Position numbers and translations under genes: made by a program. Source: Marinobacter persicus (GTDB taxonomy: Bacteria; Pseudomonadota; Gammaproteobacteria; Pseudomonadales; Oleiphilaceae). Taken from it: a stretch of 64,000 nucleotides of DNA. The notes under the pieces were generated by a model that searched no databases, was not told where the DNA came from, and saw only the letters and a program-made list of their open reading frames with translations. Every line of letters starts with the position of its first letter. Position 1 is the stretch's first letter. The stretch spans positions 1-64,000 of the forward strand of contig NZ_FOSC01000007.1 in NCBI RefSeq assembly GCF_900114155.1. The letters are read 5' to 3'. Positions 36,803-47,104 of this stretch are shown here, in pieces.

Positions 36803-37195
36803 CTATAGCTGTCGTTTAGGTTGAATCAGGAAGTGCAGAACACCACTGAGAACAACCATTACAGCAAAAGTGAATAACAGAGCCGGTACATGGACTGGCT
36901 CCATCAAGATGAAAACTGCCGCAAAACCCACTGCGGTAAGGGCCAGCTTTACGCCTTCTGCCCTGAACATGCTGCCCACCATCAGGTGCGCGTGCCGTGC
37001 GCCCTGATACCGGTACATCCGGTGGGCAAAATAAACGTTTGGTATGACAAATATAAGACCGCCAACAAACGCGGAATAACCAGCCAAACGACTTTCCAAT
37101 GACCACAGCAGGCTGAAAATAACCAACGCTGCCATCTCGATAACCAGCCACTTTATAAGGGGCAACTGTATGATGGCCTTCTTGATACGCGTCAT
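36803..37195 (-). CDS. atpI: ATP synthase protein I
   Basis: 130 aa, four hydrophobic helices, first gene of the atp operon. It resembles AtpI proteins of gammaproteobacteria (LVIEMAALVIFSLLWSLESRLAGYSAFVGGLIFVIPN), which help assemble the c-ring or import magnesium and are not part of the finished complex. It is preceded by a consensus-like promoter about 30 bp upstream. Confidence 0.93.
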   Translation of the reverse strand: MTRIKKAIIQLPLIKWLVIEMAALVIFSLLWSLESRLAGYSAFVGGLIFVIPNVYFAHRMYRYQGARHAHLMVGSMFRAEGVKLALTAVGFAAVFILMEPVHVPALLFTFAVMVVLSGVLHFLIQPKRQL

Positions 37196-37224
37196 CTCAC
37201 CTGCTGTTGAATCAAGCGCGCGGA

Positions 37225-37253
37225 ATTATATGTGTTAACCGTAACGCGTTCAA
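37225..37253 (-). promoter_or_regulatory. Sigma-70 promoter of the atp operon
   Basis: On the minus strand, TTGAAC (37253-37248) and TATAAT (37230-37225) are separated by exactly 17 bp, a near-consensus sigma-70 promoter. The -10 lies 29 bp upstream of the atpI start. The gap back to parB also holds two hairpins with GCCGG/CCGGC-type stems (37324-37350 and 37393-37408), without T-runs. Confidence 0.75.
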
Positions 37254-37412
37254 TACAATCCGGCGGAAAAATCGCTCAAAAAACAAACAGATTTTCGGGT
37301 ATTGGTGGCCCCGTCACAGCAAGTTGTGCCGGTGCTATTCACCGGCAACCACATCTGGTGTTTTCTTTCGCTTACAGGACTTTTGGATGAGAGCCGGATT
37401 TACCGGCGACAA

Positions 37413-38288
37413 TCAGTGAATGTGGTTGAGAATGCCGTCCAGCTCATCCAGTGAGGTGTATTCAATCACCAGTTTGCCCTTGCCTCGCTTGCCGTGGGCA
37501 ATGGACACCCGGGCGCCCAGGCGGTCGGACAGATCATCCTGAAGGGCACGTATGTTGGGGTCCACCGGCGGTTTGTCTGCTTTCTGCTCACCGGGCTTTT
37601 CATTCTGTACGCGGCGCACCAGGGCTTCGGTCTGGCGTACCGAGAGGGATTTGGCCACCACCTGTTTGGCCACCTGCACCTGCTGTTCCGGTGGCAGGGT
37701 GAGCATGGCCCGGCCATGGCCCATTTCCAGGTCCCCGTGCTCGAGCATGGTTCGCACGTCTTCGGTGAGCCCAATCAGGCGCAGCAGGTTGGTGATGGTG
37801 GTGCGGGATTTACCCACCGCTTCGGCCACCTGGCCCTGAGTCAGGCCGAATTCGTCCTGCAGGCGCTGCAGGGCGAAGGCTTCCTCTATGGGGTTCAGGT
37901 TTTCCCGCTGGATGTTCTCGATCAGCGCCATGGCGATGGCGGCATCATCCGGAACATCCCGGACGATGGCGGGAATACTGTCGAGCTCGGCCATTTGCGT
38001 GGCGCGCCAGCGGCGTTCGCCGGCGATCAGTTCATAACGGCCTTCGGCAATGTGGCGAACCACCACCGGTTGCATCACACCCTGCTGGCGAATGGAATCG
38101 GCCAGTTCCTGCAGGGCGGCCGGGTCCATGTCACGCCGGGGCTGGTAACGCCCGCGCTGGATCAGATCAATGGGGATTTCGCGCAACTCGCCGTCGTGGC
38201 TGCTGGTCGCCTCGTTCAGATCGACTTTCGAGTTCTGCAGTAATGCGCCGAGCCCCCGTTGGCCCAGACCTCGTTTTTTCGCCGCCAT
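37413..38288 (-). CDS. parB: Chromosome partitioning protein ParB
   Basis: 291 aa. The N-terminal part carries the ParB/Spo0J boxes: GRYQPRRDMDPAALQELADSIRQQGVMQPVVVR and YELIAGERRWRATQMA (CTP-binding boxes). A helix-turn-helix (QGQVAEAVGKSRTTITNLLRLIGL) reads parS. The C-terminal dimer domain follows. It loads at parS near the origin and is moved by ParA. It is downstream of parA with a 60-bp gap. No parS matching TGTTTCACGTGAAACA was found in the window. Confidence 0.97.
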   Translation of the reverse strand: MAAKKRGLGQRGLGALLQNSKVDLNEATSSHDGELREIPIDLIQRGRYQPRRDMDPAALQELADSIRQQGVMQPVVVRHIAEGRYELIAGERRWRATQMAELDSIPAIVRDVPDDAAIAMALIENIQRENLNPIEEAFALQRLQDEFGLTQGQVAEAVGKSRTTITNLLRLIGLTEDVRTMLEHGDLEMGHGRAMLTLPPEQQVQVAKQVVAKSLSVRQTEALVRRVQNEKPGEQKADKPPVDPNIRALQDDLSDRLGARVSIAHGKRGKGKLVIEYTSLDELDGILNHIH

Positions 38289-38348
38289 GGTGTCTGCCGT
38301 TCTTCCCTTCGTCTTGTTGGATACATGCCCGCCGGATGGCGGTCTATG

Positions 38349-39143
38349 TTACACCGCCTCGGCGGCAGCTGTCTTTTTTGTGCCGTGGCGGCGCACCATT
38401 TCACCCGCGAGCGCCAGGTAGGCCACCGCACCCTTGGAAGCGCGGTCGTATTTCAGTGCCGGCAGGCCATAACTCGGAGCTTCGGCCAGGCGCACGTTGC
38501 GGGGAATAACCGCCCGGTAGACCTTGTCGCCGAAGTATTCACTGAGCTGTCCGGAAACGTCGAGGGTCAGGCTGTTGCGCGGGTCGTACATGGTGCGCAG
38601 GATACCTTCGATCTGCAGGTCCGGGTTAACCGTTTCGCGGATTTGCTCGACGGTGCTCATCAGCGCCGCCAACCCTTCCAGCGCATAGTATTCACATTGC
38701 ATGGGGATCAGGATGGAATCGGCCGCCGACAGGGCATTGACGGTCAGCAGGTTCAGTGACGGCGGACAGTCAATCAGGATGTAATCGTAATTGTCGCGCA
38801 CGGTGTTAAGCGCGAGGCGCAGCCGGTGTTCCCGGCCGATTTCGTTCATCAGCTCCACTTCGGCGGCGGTCAGATCGCCATTGGCGGGAATCAGATCAAA
38901 TTCGGCTTCACTGACATTCACCACCACCTCGGACGGTTTGGCCCGTTTGGTCAGGACATCAAAGCCGGACAGTTCCATGGCGTTTTTATCCACACCACTA
39001 CCCATGGTGGCGTTGCCCTGGGGGTCCATGTCCACCAGCAATACCCGCCGCTTGGTGGCAGCCAAAGAGGCAGCAAGGTTCACGCAGGTGGTGGTTTTAC
39101 CCACACCGCCTTTCTGATTGGTCACTGCAATCACGCGTGCCAT
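38349..39143 (-). CDS. parA: Chromosome partitioning ATPase ParA (Soj)
   Basis: 264 aa. The deviant Walker A, VTNQKGGVGKTTTCVNLAASLA, is at residues 7-27, with DMDPQGNATMGSGV and the Walker B-like YILIDCPPSLNLL. This is the short chromosomal Soj-type ParA without an N-terminal HTH. It lies between rsmG and parB, the usual arrangement. Confidence 0.97.
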   Translation of the reverse strand: MARVIAVTNQKGGVGKTTTCVNLAASLAATKRRVLLVDMDPQGNATMGSGVDKNAMELSGFDVLTKRAKPSEVVVNVSEAEFDLIPANGDLTAAEVELMNEIGREHRLRLALNTVRDNYDYILIDCPPSLNLLTVNALSAADSILIPMQCEYYALEGLAALMSTVEQIRETVNPDLQIEGILRTMYDPRNSLTLDVSGQLSEYFGDKVYRAVIPRNVRLAEAPSYGLPALKYDRASKGAVAYLALAGEMVRRHGTKKTAAAEAV

Positions 39144-39166
39144 GCCTGTGCCTCCTTTTATAGTGA

Positions 39167-39835
39167 TTATAGGGTTGCCGAAGCCGTTGATGAATCTGCC
39201 CGGGTGACGATCAGCAGGTGGCGTTCACCGTCCGCACCGGGAACCTGCAGGGAATGACTGGATTCTACCTGCCAGCCGGCCGGAAGGGCAGACACTTCAT
39301 CATGCGGATACTGGCCTTTCATGGCAAGGAACTGGCCGTTTTCCGCCAGCAGGGGACCACACCAGCTCACCAGGTTTTCCAGGGCGGTGAAGGCCCGGCT
39401 ACTGATCTGGTGGAACGGTTGCTCAGGCTGGCACTGTTCGGCCCGACCGTGAATAACCCTGACGTTTTTCAAACCCAGCTCCAGCACACACTGGTTCAGA
39501 AACCGGGTTTTCTTGCCATTGCTGTCCAGCAGGGTGAACTGTTTGTCCGGAAAGACAATGGCCAGCGGAATGCCCGGCAGACCACCGCCAGCACCCACAT
39601 CCAGCAGATGATCGGTGGTCACCCAGGGTAGGATGCTCAGGCTGTCGAGCAACTGGCGCGCGACCATCACCCGCTCATCGCGCACCGCCGTCAGATTGTA
39701 GGCCTTGTTCCATTTATCAAGCAGAGCCAGAAAAGCCAGCAGTTGTTGCTGCTGGCTTTCGGTCAGTGCCAGGTCCATTGCTGCCAGCCCCCGGCGGAGC
39801 TGGTCTTGCCATTGTGGATAACTCATTTCAGGCAC
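39167..39835 (-). CDS. rsmG: 16S rRNA (guanine-527-N7) methyltransferase
   Basis: 222 aa. The SAM-binding motif is LLDVGAGGGLPGIPLAI; AYNLTAVRD and SRAFTALENL are conserved GidB/RsmG motifs. It methylates G527 of 16S rRNA, and its loss gives low-level streptomycin resistance in several species. It follows mnmG closely (5 bp). Confidence 0.97.
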   Translation of the reverse strand: MPEMSYPQWQDQLRRGLAAMDLALTESQQQQLLAFLALLDKWNKAYNLTAVRDERVMVARQLLDSLSILPWVTTDHLLDVGAGGGLPGIPLAIVFPDKQFTLLDSNGKKTRFLNQCVLELGLKNVRVIHGRAEQCQPEQPFHQISSRAFTALENLVSWCGPLLAENGQFLAMKGQYPHDEVSALPAGWQVESSHSLQVPGADGERHLLIVTRADSSTASATL

Positions 39836-39840
39836 TCTTC

Positions 39841-41727
39841 TTATGCACTCTGCTTTTTCAACAGGTCCCGCTTTTTCAGGTGCACCAGAATCTGGCTGAC
39901 CGCTGCCGGCGTAACACCCTGGATGCGGGAGGCCTGGGCCACGGTTTCCGGGCGCACTTCCTTGAGCTTCTGCCTGATCTCGTTGGACAAGCCACCGATC
40001 ACATCGTAATCCAGGTCAATCGGCAGGGCGGTGTTCTCATTCTTGCGCAGGCGCTCGATCTCGTCCGCCTGGCGGGAAATGTAGCCCTCGTATTTGATCT
40101 CGATTTCCACCTGGTCAGCCACGTTCGGGTCTTCGGCCCGGTCGGCACCGATATCCGCCACGTGGTCATAAACAATTTCCGGACGGCGCAGCAGCTCGGC
40201 CAGGGAATGATCCCGCGCCATGGGCTGCTTCAGGTACTGGTTGGCCCGCTCTCCCGCCTCGGTATTCGGGTGAATGCGGGTGCTCTCCAGGCGCTGGCGC
40301 TCCTTCTGGATGCCGTCGCACTTGTCGGTGAACCGCTGCCAACGCTCGTCGTCCACCAGGCCCAGCTTGCGGCCGGTTTCGGTCAGGCGCAGGTCGGCAT
40401 TGTCCTCGCGCAGGATCAGGCGGTATTCGGCACGGCTGGTGAACATGCGGTACGGTTCTTTGGTGCCCATGGTGATCAGATCGTCCACCAGCACACCCAG
40501 GTAGGCCTCGTCCCGGCGCGGGTACCATTCGTCCTTTTCCTGGGCCCGCAACGAGGCGTTGATGCCCGCCAGCAGACCCTGGGCACCGGCTTCTTCGTAA
40601 CCGGTGGTGCCATTGATCTGGCCGGCGAAGTACAGGCCCTGGATGAACTTGGTTTCCAGGGTGTGGCGCAGGTCCTGCGGGTTCAGGTAATCGTATTCGA
40701 TGGCGTAGCCCGGCCGGGTGATGTGGGCGTTTTCGAACCCGGGAATGGAGCGCACCGCCGCCAGCTGGATATCAAACGGCAGACTGGTGGAAATGCCATT
40801 CGGGTACAGCTCATGAGTGGTCAGCCCTTCCGGCTCCACGAAGATCTGGTGCGAATCCTTGTCGGCGAAACGGTTTACCTTGTCTTCAATGGACGGACAG
40901 TAACGCGGGCCCACCCCTTCAATTTCACCGGCAAACATGGGCGAGCGGTCAAAGCCGCTGCGGATGATGTCGTGGGTTTCCTCGGTGGTGCGGGTGACGT
41001 AACAGCACACCTGCTCCGGGTGCTGACCGCGGTCGCCCATGAACGACATCACCGGCGTGGGGTTGTCGCCCCACTGCTCCTGCATGACGGAGAAATCCAC
41101 CGACCGGGCGTCGATGCGCGGCGGTGTACCGGTTTTCAGGCGGCCGACGTTAAACGGCAGTTCCCGTAATCGTTTGGCCAGGGCGTTGGCCGGAGCGTCA
41201 CCGGCACGGCCACCGGAGTGGTTCTGCATGCCGATGTGGATAACCCCGCCCAGGAAGGTGCCGGTGGTCAGCACCACGGTTTTGGCATTGAAGCGAATGC
41301 CGGTCTGGGTGACCACACCAGTCACCTGATCGTTTTCCACAATCAGATCATCGGCCGCCTGCTGGAACAGCATCAGGTTCGGCTGGTTTTCCAGAATCTG
41401 GCGAATGGCGGCCTTGTACAGAACACGATCGGCCTGCGCCCGGGTGGCCCGCACCGCCGGGCCCTTGCGGCTGTTCAATACCCGGAACTGAATACCGCCC
41501 AGGTCCGTGGCTTTTGCCATGGCCCCGCCCAGAGCATCGATTTCCTTCACCAGGTGGCTCTTGCCAATACCGCCGATGGCCGGGTTACAGGACATTTGCC
41601 CCAGGGTTTCAATGTTGTGGGTGAGCAGCAGGGTTTGCGAGCCCATACGCGCGGCCGCCAGGGCGGCTTCGGTACCGGCATGGCCACCACCAATGACAAT
41701 GACATCGAAACGGGTCGGGAAATCCAC
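39841..41727 (-). CDS. mnmG: tRNA uridine-5-carboxymethylaminomethyl modification enzyme
   Basis: 628 aa. The FAD-binding motif [19 protein letters not shown] is at the N-terminus, with [22 protein letters not shown] and the GidA signature [14 protein letters not shown]. The C-terminal helical domain binds MnmE. It modifies U34 of certain tRNAs with MnmE. mnmE is not next to it here: an RND efflux operon lies upstream instead. Confidence 0.98.
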   Translation of the reverse strand: MDFPTRFDVIVIGGGHAGTEAALAAARMGSQTLLLTHNIETLGQMSCNPAIGGIGKSHLVKEIDALGGAMAKATDLGGIQFRVLNSRKGPAVRATRAQADRVLYKAAIRQILENQPNLMLFQQAADDLIVENDQVTGVVTQTGIRFNAKTVVLTTGTFLGGVIHIGMQNHSGGRAGDAPANALAKRLRELPFNVGRLKTGTPPRIDARSVDFSVMQEQWGDNPTPVMSFMGDRGQHPEQVCCYVTRTTEETHDIIRSGFDRSPMFAGEIEGVGPRYCPSIEDKVNRFADKDSHQIFVEPEGLTTHELYPNGISTSLPFDIQLAAVRSIPGFENAHITRPGYAIEYDYLNPQDLRHTLETKFIQGLYFAGQINGTTGYEEAGAQGLLAGINASLRAQEKDEWYPRRDEAYLGVLVDDLITMGTKEPYRMFTSRAEYRLILREDNADLRLTETGRKLGLVDDERWQRFTDKCDGIQKERQRLESTRIHPNTEAGERANQYLKQPMARDHSLAELLRRPEIVYDHVADIGADRAEDPNVADQVEIEIKYEGYISRQADEIERLRKNENTALPIDLDYDVIGGLSNEIRQKLKEVRPETVAQASRIQGVTPAAVSQILVHLKKRDLLKKQSA

Positions 41728-42045
41728 TCTTCACCTCGGAAAACGGGCTGTAAAAAAAGGGTGTAAAAACAGGCGGGCGAGTATAACGCCTCGCCGGGGA
41801 AATTGCAGTCAGAATGTGCAAATTTTAACCAGAAAGAATCATGGGTAAAAGCCGAAACTTTTACCCATTCAACGGCTTGGCAAATTCACTTCAAAAACTT
41901 TTCAAGAAAGTTATCCACATGAAAGTACTCTTTGAAAACCCTCCCGATAAAACATAACTATCTGTTTTTATTCTATTTTTAAAAACTCTTCCAAAGTTTA
42001 TCCGAAACTTTTCCCTGAAACTATCCACAAGCTGGCACAGCCTGT
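41728..42045. other. Intergenic region with DnaA-like boxes and AT-rich block (possible oriC)
   Basis: The gap between mnmG and the RND permease contains a consensus DnaA box TTATCCACA (41911-41919) and two relaxed ones, TTATCCGAA (41998-42006) and CTATCCACA (42021-42029). Between them is an AT-rich stretch (41949-42000). CCGAAACTTTT occurs twice (41852 and 42003), with a related AAAAACTTTTC at 41893. A perfect 11-bp hairpin, ATGGGTAAAAG / CTTTTACCCAT, lies at 41841-41868. In several gammaproteobacteria oriC adjoins mnmG, so this may be the origin, but the boxes are few. The mnmG promoter must also be here. Confidence 0.45.
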
Positions 42046-45000
42046 TCAGAAGTCATCGGCTTTACTGCCCGGGCTTGCGGACGCGCCCGAGCCACCGGCA
42101 GTACCCGCCGCCAGCCGTTCCAGTTCCTTCTCAACGGCGTTGGAGGATTTGGCAAAGCGGGCCAGAAGGTTGTATAGCACCGGAATGATGAACAGCGTCA
42201 GTGTGGTGGCAAACACCAATCCACCCAGAATCACCATGCCAATGGAGGCCCGGCTTTCGGCCCCTGCGCCGGAAGCCAGTACCAGAGGCACCGCACCGAA
42301 TACCGTGGAAATGGTGGTCATCAGCACCGGACGGAAGCGCAGCGTGGCACCTTCGAGAATGGCATCACGCACCGAATAACCTTTGTCACGCAACTGGTTG
42401 GCGAACTCGACAATCAGAATGCCGTTTTTCGCCATCAGCCCCAGTAACATAATGATGCCGATCTGGCTGTAGATGTTCAGACTGATGCCGGACCAGGCCA
42501 GCGCGATCAGTGCCCCGGTGACCGCCAGGGGCACCGACAGCATGATGATCAGCGGGTGAATCCAGCTTTCAAACTGGGCCGCCAAGACCAGAAATACAAT
42601 CACAAAGGCCAGGGCGAAGGTGACGTAAATGGCGGCGGAGGAATCCTGGAATTCCCGCGACAGGCCCTGGTAACTCACCCGGGCTTCCGGCGGCAGGTTA
42701 TCCACAGCCAGGTTGTTCAGATACTCCAGGGCCGAGCCCAGATCATACCCTTCAGCCAGGTTGGCGCTGACAATCACCGCCGGCAACCGGTCAATCCGTC
42801 GTAAATCCGGGTTGGCGCCGATTTCCTCCACCGACACCAGGGCTTTTAACGGTACCAGGTCGCCGCCTTCCCGGGGCCGCAGGAAGATCTGTTCCATGTC
42901 CCCCGGGGTAGCCCGGTCGGCATCATTGGCCTGAACCACCACATCGTATTCGCGGCCCCGGTCCAGATAGGTGGTCACCTGCCGGGACGCCAGCATGGTT
43001 TGCAGAGTCAGCCCCACATCTTCCACGGTAATGTCCAGATCGGAGGCCCGGTCCCGGTCAATATTGACCAGCAATTCCGGGCGGGTCAGTTCGAAATCGG
43101 TGTCGACGTTCAAAAGGTTCGGATTTTCGCCGGCCCGCTCGACAATTTCCTGACTCCAGGCCTGAACCGATTCATAGTCCGGGCCGCCAATCACAAACTC
43201 CACCGGCTGGCTGAATCCCCTCTGGCCCAGCCCCGGCGGGTTGATGACGTTGATTTTGACGCCGGAAATATCCGCCAGCTTGCCGCGGATCTCCGTGGCC
43301 AGTTGCTGCTGTTTGATGTCCCGCTGCTCCCAGGGCACCAGACCAAGAATCATGAAGGCGTTGTCTTCTTCATCCCGGAAACCGACGATGGACAGGAAAC
43401 GCTCGGCAATGCCCTCATCCAGATAGGGCAGCAGTTTATCTTCCGCCTGGCGCACGAAGTGGTCGGTGTATTCCACCGTAGAGCCCCGGGGCGCATCCGT
43501 GGGCATGATAATCACCCCCCGGTCTTCCACCGGCGAGAGTTCCTGGGGCAGCTGTGGATAAATCACCCCGGCGATGATCAGGCCTCCGACACCCACACCC
43601 AGCAGCAAGCCGGGCTGATTCAGTGAGAAGGTCAGCACCTTGCGGTAACCATTGGCCAGGCCGTTCAGGATCTTCTCGCTGAATGCCCAGAGCCGGTGCC
43701 CCTCCTCGCTCTCGGGACTGTGGCGCAACCACTTTGAACAGAGCATGGGCGCGAGGGTAAGCGCGACGATACTGGAAAACACCACGGCGGCGGCCAGGGT
43801 AAAACCGAACTCGGCAAACAACCGGCCCACATTGCCGCCCATAAAGGAAATGGGCACAAACACGGCAATCAGGGTGAGCGTGGTGGCGATAATGGCAAAG
43901 GCCACCTGTTTGGCGCCCCGGTAGGCCGCCAGCAACGGGGGTTCACCGTTATCAATGCGCCGCTGGATGTTCTCCAGCATGACGATGGCGTCGTCCACCA
44001 CCAGGCCGATGGCCAGGATAATCGCCAGCAGGGTCAGCACGTTGATGGAGAAGCCAAGAAATCCCAGGCCAATAAAGGCGCCGATCACCGCCACCGGAAT
44101 GGTCACCGCCGGGATCAGCGTGGCCCGCCAGGAGCGTAGGAACAGGAAGATCACCAGAATGACCAGGGAAACCGCGATGGCCAGGGTGGTGAGCACTTCC
44201 TTGATGGACGCACGAATGAAAATGGATTCGTCGTAGCTTTCGGCAATGCGGACTTCCGGCGGCAGTGTCTGGCGAATCAGGTCCAGTTCGGCCTGCACCG
44301 CGTCTGAGACCGCCACGGTATTGGCCTTGGACTGACGGATAATGCCCATGCCAATGGCGGTTTCGCCACTGGCCCGCAGGCGACCGACATCCGATTCCAC
44401 CCCAACCTGCACATTGGCGACCTCGCCCAGTCGCAACAGATCGTTGCCATCCCGGCGAAGCACCAGTTCACGGAAGTCCTCGACTGTGGACAATCGGCCC
44501 TCGGCCCGCACGGTGAAGTTCCGGGTGGAGGAATCCACCGAACCGGCGGGCAGCTCCACGTTATTGGCCCGCAACGCCCGCTCCACTTCTGCCACGGTAA
44601 TGTCCCGGGCCGCCAGCTTGGTGCGGTCCAGCCAGACACGGATGGCATACCGGCGCTCACCGCCAATCCGGACATCGGCCACGCCATCGAGCACCGACAG
44701 CCGGTCCGCCAGCACCCGGTCGGCGTAGTCACTGAGTTCGGCGGCGTCCCACTCATCACTGAGCAGGGTGACCCACATCATCGGGCGGGCGTCGGAATCG
44801 GCCTTGCGCACCACCGGTGGATCTGCCTCTTCCGGTAACTGGTTGGCCACCCGTGACACCGCGTCACGCACATCGTTGGCGGCAATGTCCACGTCCCGGG
44901 AGGTATTGAATTCGATACTGGTGCGGGATTCGCCCTGCTCGGTGGACGATTCAATGGAACGTATCCCTTCGATACCGCTGATGGCACCCTCGATCACCTG

Positions 45001-45192
45001 GGTGATCTGGGTATCGACCACCTCGGCGGCGGCCCCGGTATAATCGGTGGAAATGGATACCACCGGCGGGTCAATGTCCGGATATTCCCGCACCGCCAGG
45101 CCCATCAGCGCGGCGATACCGAAGACCACAATCAGCAAACTCAGGACGGTGGCGAAGACCGGTCGCTTGATGGAGATGTCCGAAAGAACCAT
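42046..45192 (-). CDS. RND efflux pump, inner-membrane permease (HAE1 family)
   Basis: 1048 aa, full length for the family. The N-terminal ISIKRPVFATVLSLLIVVFGIAAL helix, two large periplasmic loops and 12 membrane helices in 1+5+1+5 arrangement are visible. VVDDAIVMLENIQRR in helix 4 holds the Asp pair of the proton relay, and FLVLAAQFESWIHPLIIMLSVPLAV is the conserved second-half block. It pumps drugs or other amphiphiles from the periplasm through a tripartite complex. The adaptor gene is directly upstream, 2 bp apart. No outer-membrane TolC-type gene is in the window. Confidence 0.95.
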   Translation of the reverse strand: MVLSDISIKRPVFATVLSLLIVVFGIAALMGLAVREYPDIDPPVVSISTDYTGAAAEVVDTQITQVIEGAISGIEGIRSIESSTEQGESRTSIEFNTSRDVDIAANDVRDAVSRVANQLPEEADPPVVRKADSDARPMMWVTLLSDEWDAAELSDYADRVLADRLSVLDGVADVRIGGERRYAIRVWLDRTKLAARDITVAEVERALRANNVELPAGSVDSSTRNFTVRAEGRLSTVEDFRELVLRRDGNDLLRLGEVANVQVGVESDVGRLRASGETAIGMGIIRQSKANTVAVSDAVQAELDLIRQTLPPEVRIAESYDESIFIRASIKEVLTTLAIAVSLVILVIFLFLRSWRATLIPAVTIPVAVIGAFIGLGFLGFSINVLTLLAIILAIGLVVDDAIVMLENIQRRIDNGEPPLLAAYRGAKQVAFAIIATTLTLIAVFVPISFMGGNVGRLFAEFGFTLAAAVVFSSIVALTLAPMLCSKWLRHSPESEEGHRLWAFSEKILNGLANGYRKVLTFSLNQPGLLLGVGVGGLIIAGVIYPQLPQELSPVEDRGVIIMPTDAPRGSTVEYTDHFVRQAEDKLLPYLDEGIAERFLSIVGFRDEEDNAFMILGLVPWEQRDIKQQQLATEIRGKLADISGVKINVINPPGLGQRGFSQPVEFVIGGPDYESVQAWSQEIVERAGENPNLLNVDTDFELTRPELLVNIDRDRASDLDITVEDVGLTLQTMLASRQVTTYLDRGREYDVVVQANDADRATPGDMEQIFLRPREGGDLVPLKALVSVEEIGANPDLRRIDRLPAVIVSANLAEGYDLGSALEYLNNLAVDNLPPEARVSYQGLSREFQDSSAAIYVTFALAFVIVFLVLAAQFESWIHPLIIMLSVPLAVTGALIALAWSGISLNIYSQIGIIMLLGLMAKNGILIVEFANQLRDKGYSVRDAILEGATLRFRPVLMTTISTVFGAVPLVLASGAGAESRASIGMVILGGLVFATTLTLFIIPVLYNLLARFAKSSNAVEKELERLAAGTAGGSGASASPGSKADDF

Positions 45193-45194
45193 GC

Positions 45195-46289
45195 TCAGGA
45201 CTCCGCGGACTGATCAAAGCGGTTATCCGGTATGGCCTGTTCGTTATCCACAATCCGAACCGGGTTGCCGGAGCTCAGGCGATCCTGGCCGGTCACAACC
45301 ACTTCGGCATCAGCGGACAGACCCTCGGCGATTTCTACCCAGCCGGGCATGCGCGCATCGGTACTCACCGACACCCGCCGGGCCTGCTCACCGTCCACCA
45401 CGAACACGTACTTCTCGTCGCCGCGAATCATCAGCGCCTGTTCCGGAATCACCAGGCCCTCTCGCTTCTGCAACGTCAGCGATGCGGACATGAACTGCCC
45501 GGGCCGCAGCCGGCCATCGCGGTTATCAATCAGGGCGCGCACCGGCAGGGCCCGGCTCAGCTCACTGATCCGGCTGTCCAGCTCCACCAGTTTCCCTTCA
45601 AAGGTTTCACCGGGAAAAGCGGGGGATTGCGCCAGTACCGTCTGGCCGGTCTTCACCTGTCCGATAAAACGCTCCGGCACCGAGAAACGCAGCTCCATCC
45701 GGTCGGTGGTGTCCAGTGTGGCCAGACTGGTGCCGGATTGCAGGTAAGCCCCCACACTGATATCGGAAAGCCCCACAACGCCGGCGAAGGGAGCTTCAAT
45801 GCGATGGTTGTCCAGGCGCACACGGGCGGCCTGGCGCTGCGCCAGGGCCACGTCCACTTCGGTACGGATTTCGTCCACCTGGGACTGGGAAATGCTGTTG
45901 TTCGAACGCAGGCGCTGGGCCCGGTCCAGTTGCCGGCGGGCATCCGCCAACTGGGCTTCAATCACCTGCAGGTCCGCCCTGGCCTGACGGTCATCCAACC
46001 GTACCAGCAGGTCGCCCCGTTCCACCCGCTGTCCCGGCTGCAGGTTCAGTTCCACCACCCGGCCGCTGACTTCGGTGGTCACTTCCACCGAATCGGGGGC
46101 GCGCAGTGTGGCCACGGCCCGGACTTCATCCCGCACCTGCTTGCGTTGCGGGGCAACCACACTGACCGGCCTGGCACTGGCTTGCTGGTCGTCGACGCCA
46201 TCCTGCGCCGGAGCCCTGTTCTGGTAGATAAGCGCACCACCGGCCACGCCTGCAATCAACACCAGTGCCACCAGCCATTGTTTCCACAT
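45195..46289 (-). CDS. RND efflux periplasmic adaptor subunit (MFP)
   Basis: 364 aa. An N-terminal membrane anchor (LVALVLIAGVAGGALIYQ) is followed by a lipoyl half-motif (EVSGRVVELNLQPGQRVERGDLLVRLD), a coiled-coil hairpin (about 110-165, AQLADARRQLDRAQRL), the second lipoyl half (IEAPFAGVVGLSDISVGAYLQSG) and a beta-barrel. It bridges the RND permease and an outer-membrane channel. It forms an operon with the permease gene and probably with the DUF3833 gene upstream. Confidence 0.93.
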   Translation of the reverse strand: MWKQWLVALVLIAGVAGGALIYQNRAPAQDGVDDQQASARPVSVVAPQRKQVRDEVRAVATLRAPDSVEVTTEVSGRVVELNLQPGQRVERGDLLVRLDDRQARADLQVIEAQLADARRQLDRAQRLRSNNSISQSQVDEIRTEVDVALAQRQAARVRLDNHRIEAPFAGVVGLSDISVGAYLQSGTSLATLDTTDRMELRFSVPERFIGQVKTGQTVLAQSPAFPGETFEGKLVELDSRISELSRALPVRALIDNRDGRLRPGQFMSASLTLQKREGLVIPEQALMIRGDEKYVFVVDGEQARRVSVSTDARMPGWVEIAEGLSADAEVVVTGQDRLSSGNPVRIVDNEQAIPDNRFDQSAES

Positions 46290-46307
46290 GGGAAAAAACC
46301 CTTCCTG

Positions 46308-46898
46308 TTATCGGTCCTGAGCAGGCTGTTCACGCCCCTCGTGTTTTTGTATCACCAGCACCACTTCGCCCACATCGATGCCCCATTTGCTCATGGTGGT
46401 CTGGTTGATCAAAGTGTCCGGCGTAACCAGATACATCCAGTCATCCATGCGCACATCCAGAGTGCCGTCGTTATAGGGTACCCGCAGTACGTAGTTCATG
46501 TGGATGGCATTGCCCTGCCAGCGCATGGTGCCAGGCTCCACCACGTCACCGGCGGTGGCGTGGTAGCTGTTACCCTCCGGTTCCAGGGTCCAGACCCGGG
46601 TTTGCACCTCGCCATCGCTGAAACGGAACACCTCATCCAGCGTGCCCACGCCATTTTCATCCCAACTGGCCTGGATATCGGCATCAAACGTGCGGATCAC
46701 CTCGCCGGAGAAATCCTTGACCACTCCACGGGCGGAAAGTTCGCCCCGGAAAAACTCATCCGGTACCAGTTGCGGACGGGCGTCTCGGTAATCTTCCAGA
46801 GCCGGGCCGGCACAACCGGTCACCAGCGCCACCATCAACAGTATAAGACCGGACCGCCAGACACCACCGATGGACAGTGAAACACGGGGCTTTTGCAT
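46308..46898 (-). CDS. DUF3833-family putative lipoprotein
   Basis: About 196 aa from MQKPRVSLSIGG. The signal peptide ends in a lipobox, LVTGC, so the mature protein should be a lipoprotein. The body is a beta-rich domain (FRGELSARGVVKDFSGEVIRTFDADIQASW; EGNSYHATAGDVVEPGTM) typical of DUF3833, which has no known function. It lies 18 bp before the RND adaptor gene on the same strand, so it may be co-transcribed with the pump. The ORF could begin earlier (46931), but the later start places the signal peptide correctly. Confidence 0.8.
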   Translation of the reverse strand: MQKPRVSLSIGGVWRSGLILLMVALVTGCAGPALEDYRDARPQLVPDEFFRGELSARGVVKDFSGEVIRTFDADIQASWDENGVGTLDEVFRFSDGEVQTRVWTLEPEGNSYHATAGDVVEPGTMRWQGNAIHMNYVLRVPYNDGTLDVRMDDWMYLVTPDTLINQTTMSKWGIDVGEVVLVIQKHEGREQPAQDR

Positions 46899-47104
46899 GA
46901 CTTTTACACTCCCTGAATTTGCTGAATACACACAGTGCCATGGAGTGTTTTACGCCGCCCCTTGAAATCCCGATTAACACCCCTACGTTGTGGGTGCAGA
47001 TTCACTTTTTATCCATAAACTCCACGAGGTTATTTTTCGCTGCCCGGAAGGCATCGGGCGGCCGTATGGCACAAGCAAGACATATAAAAGAAGGAGGTTC
47101 GAAG

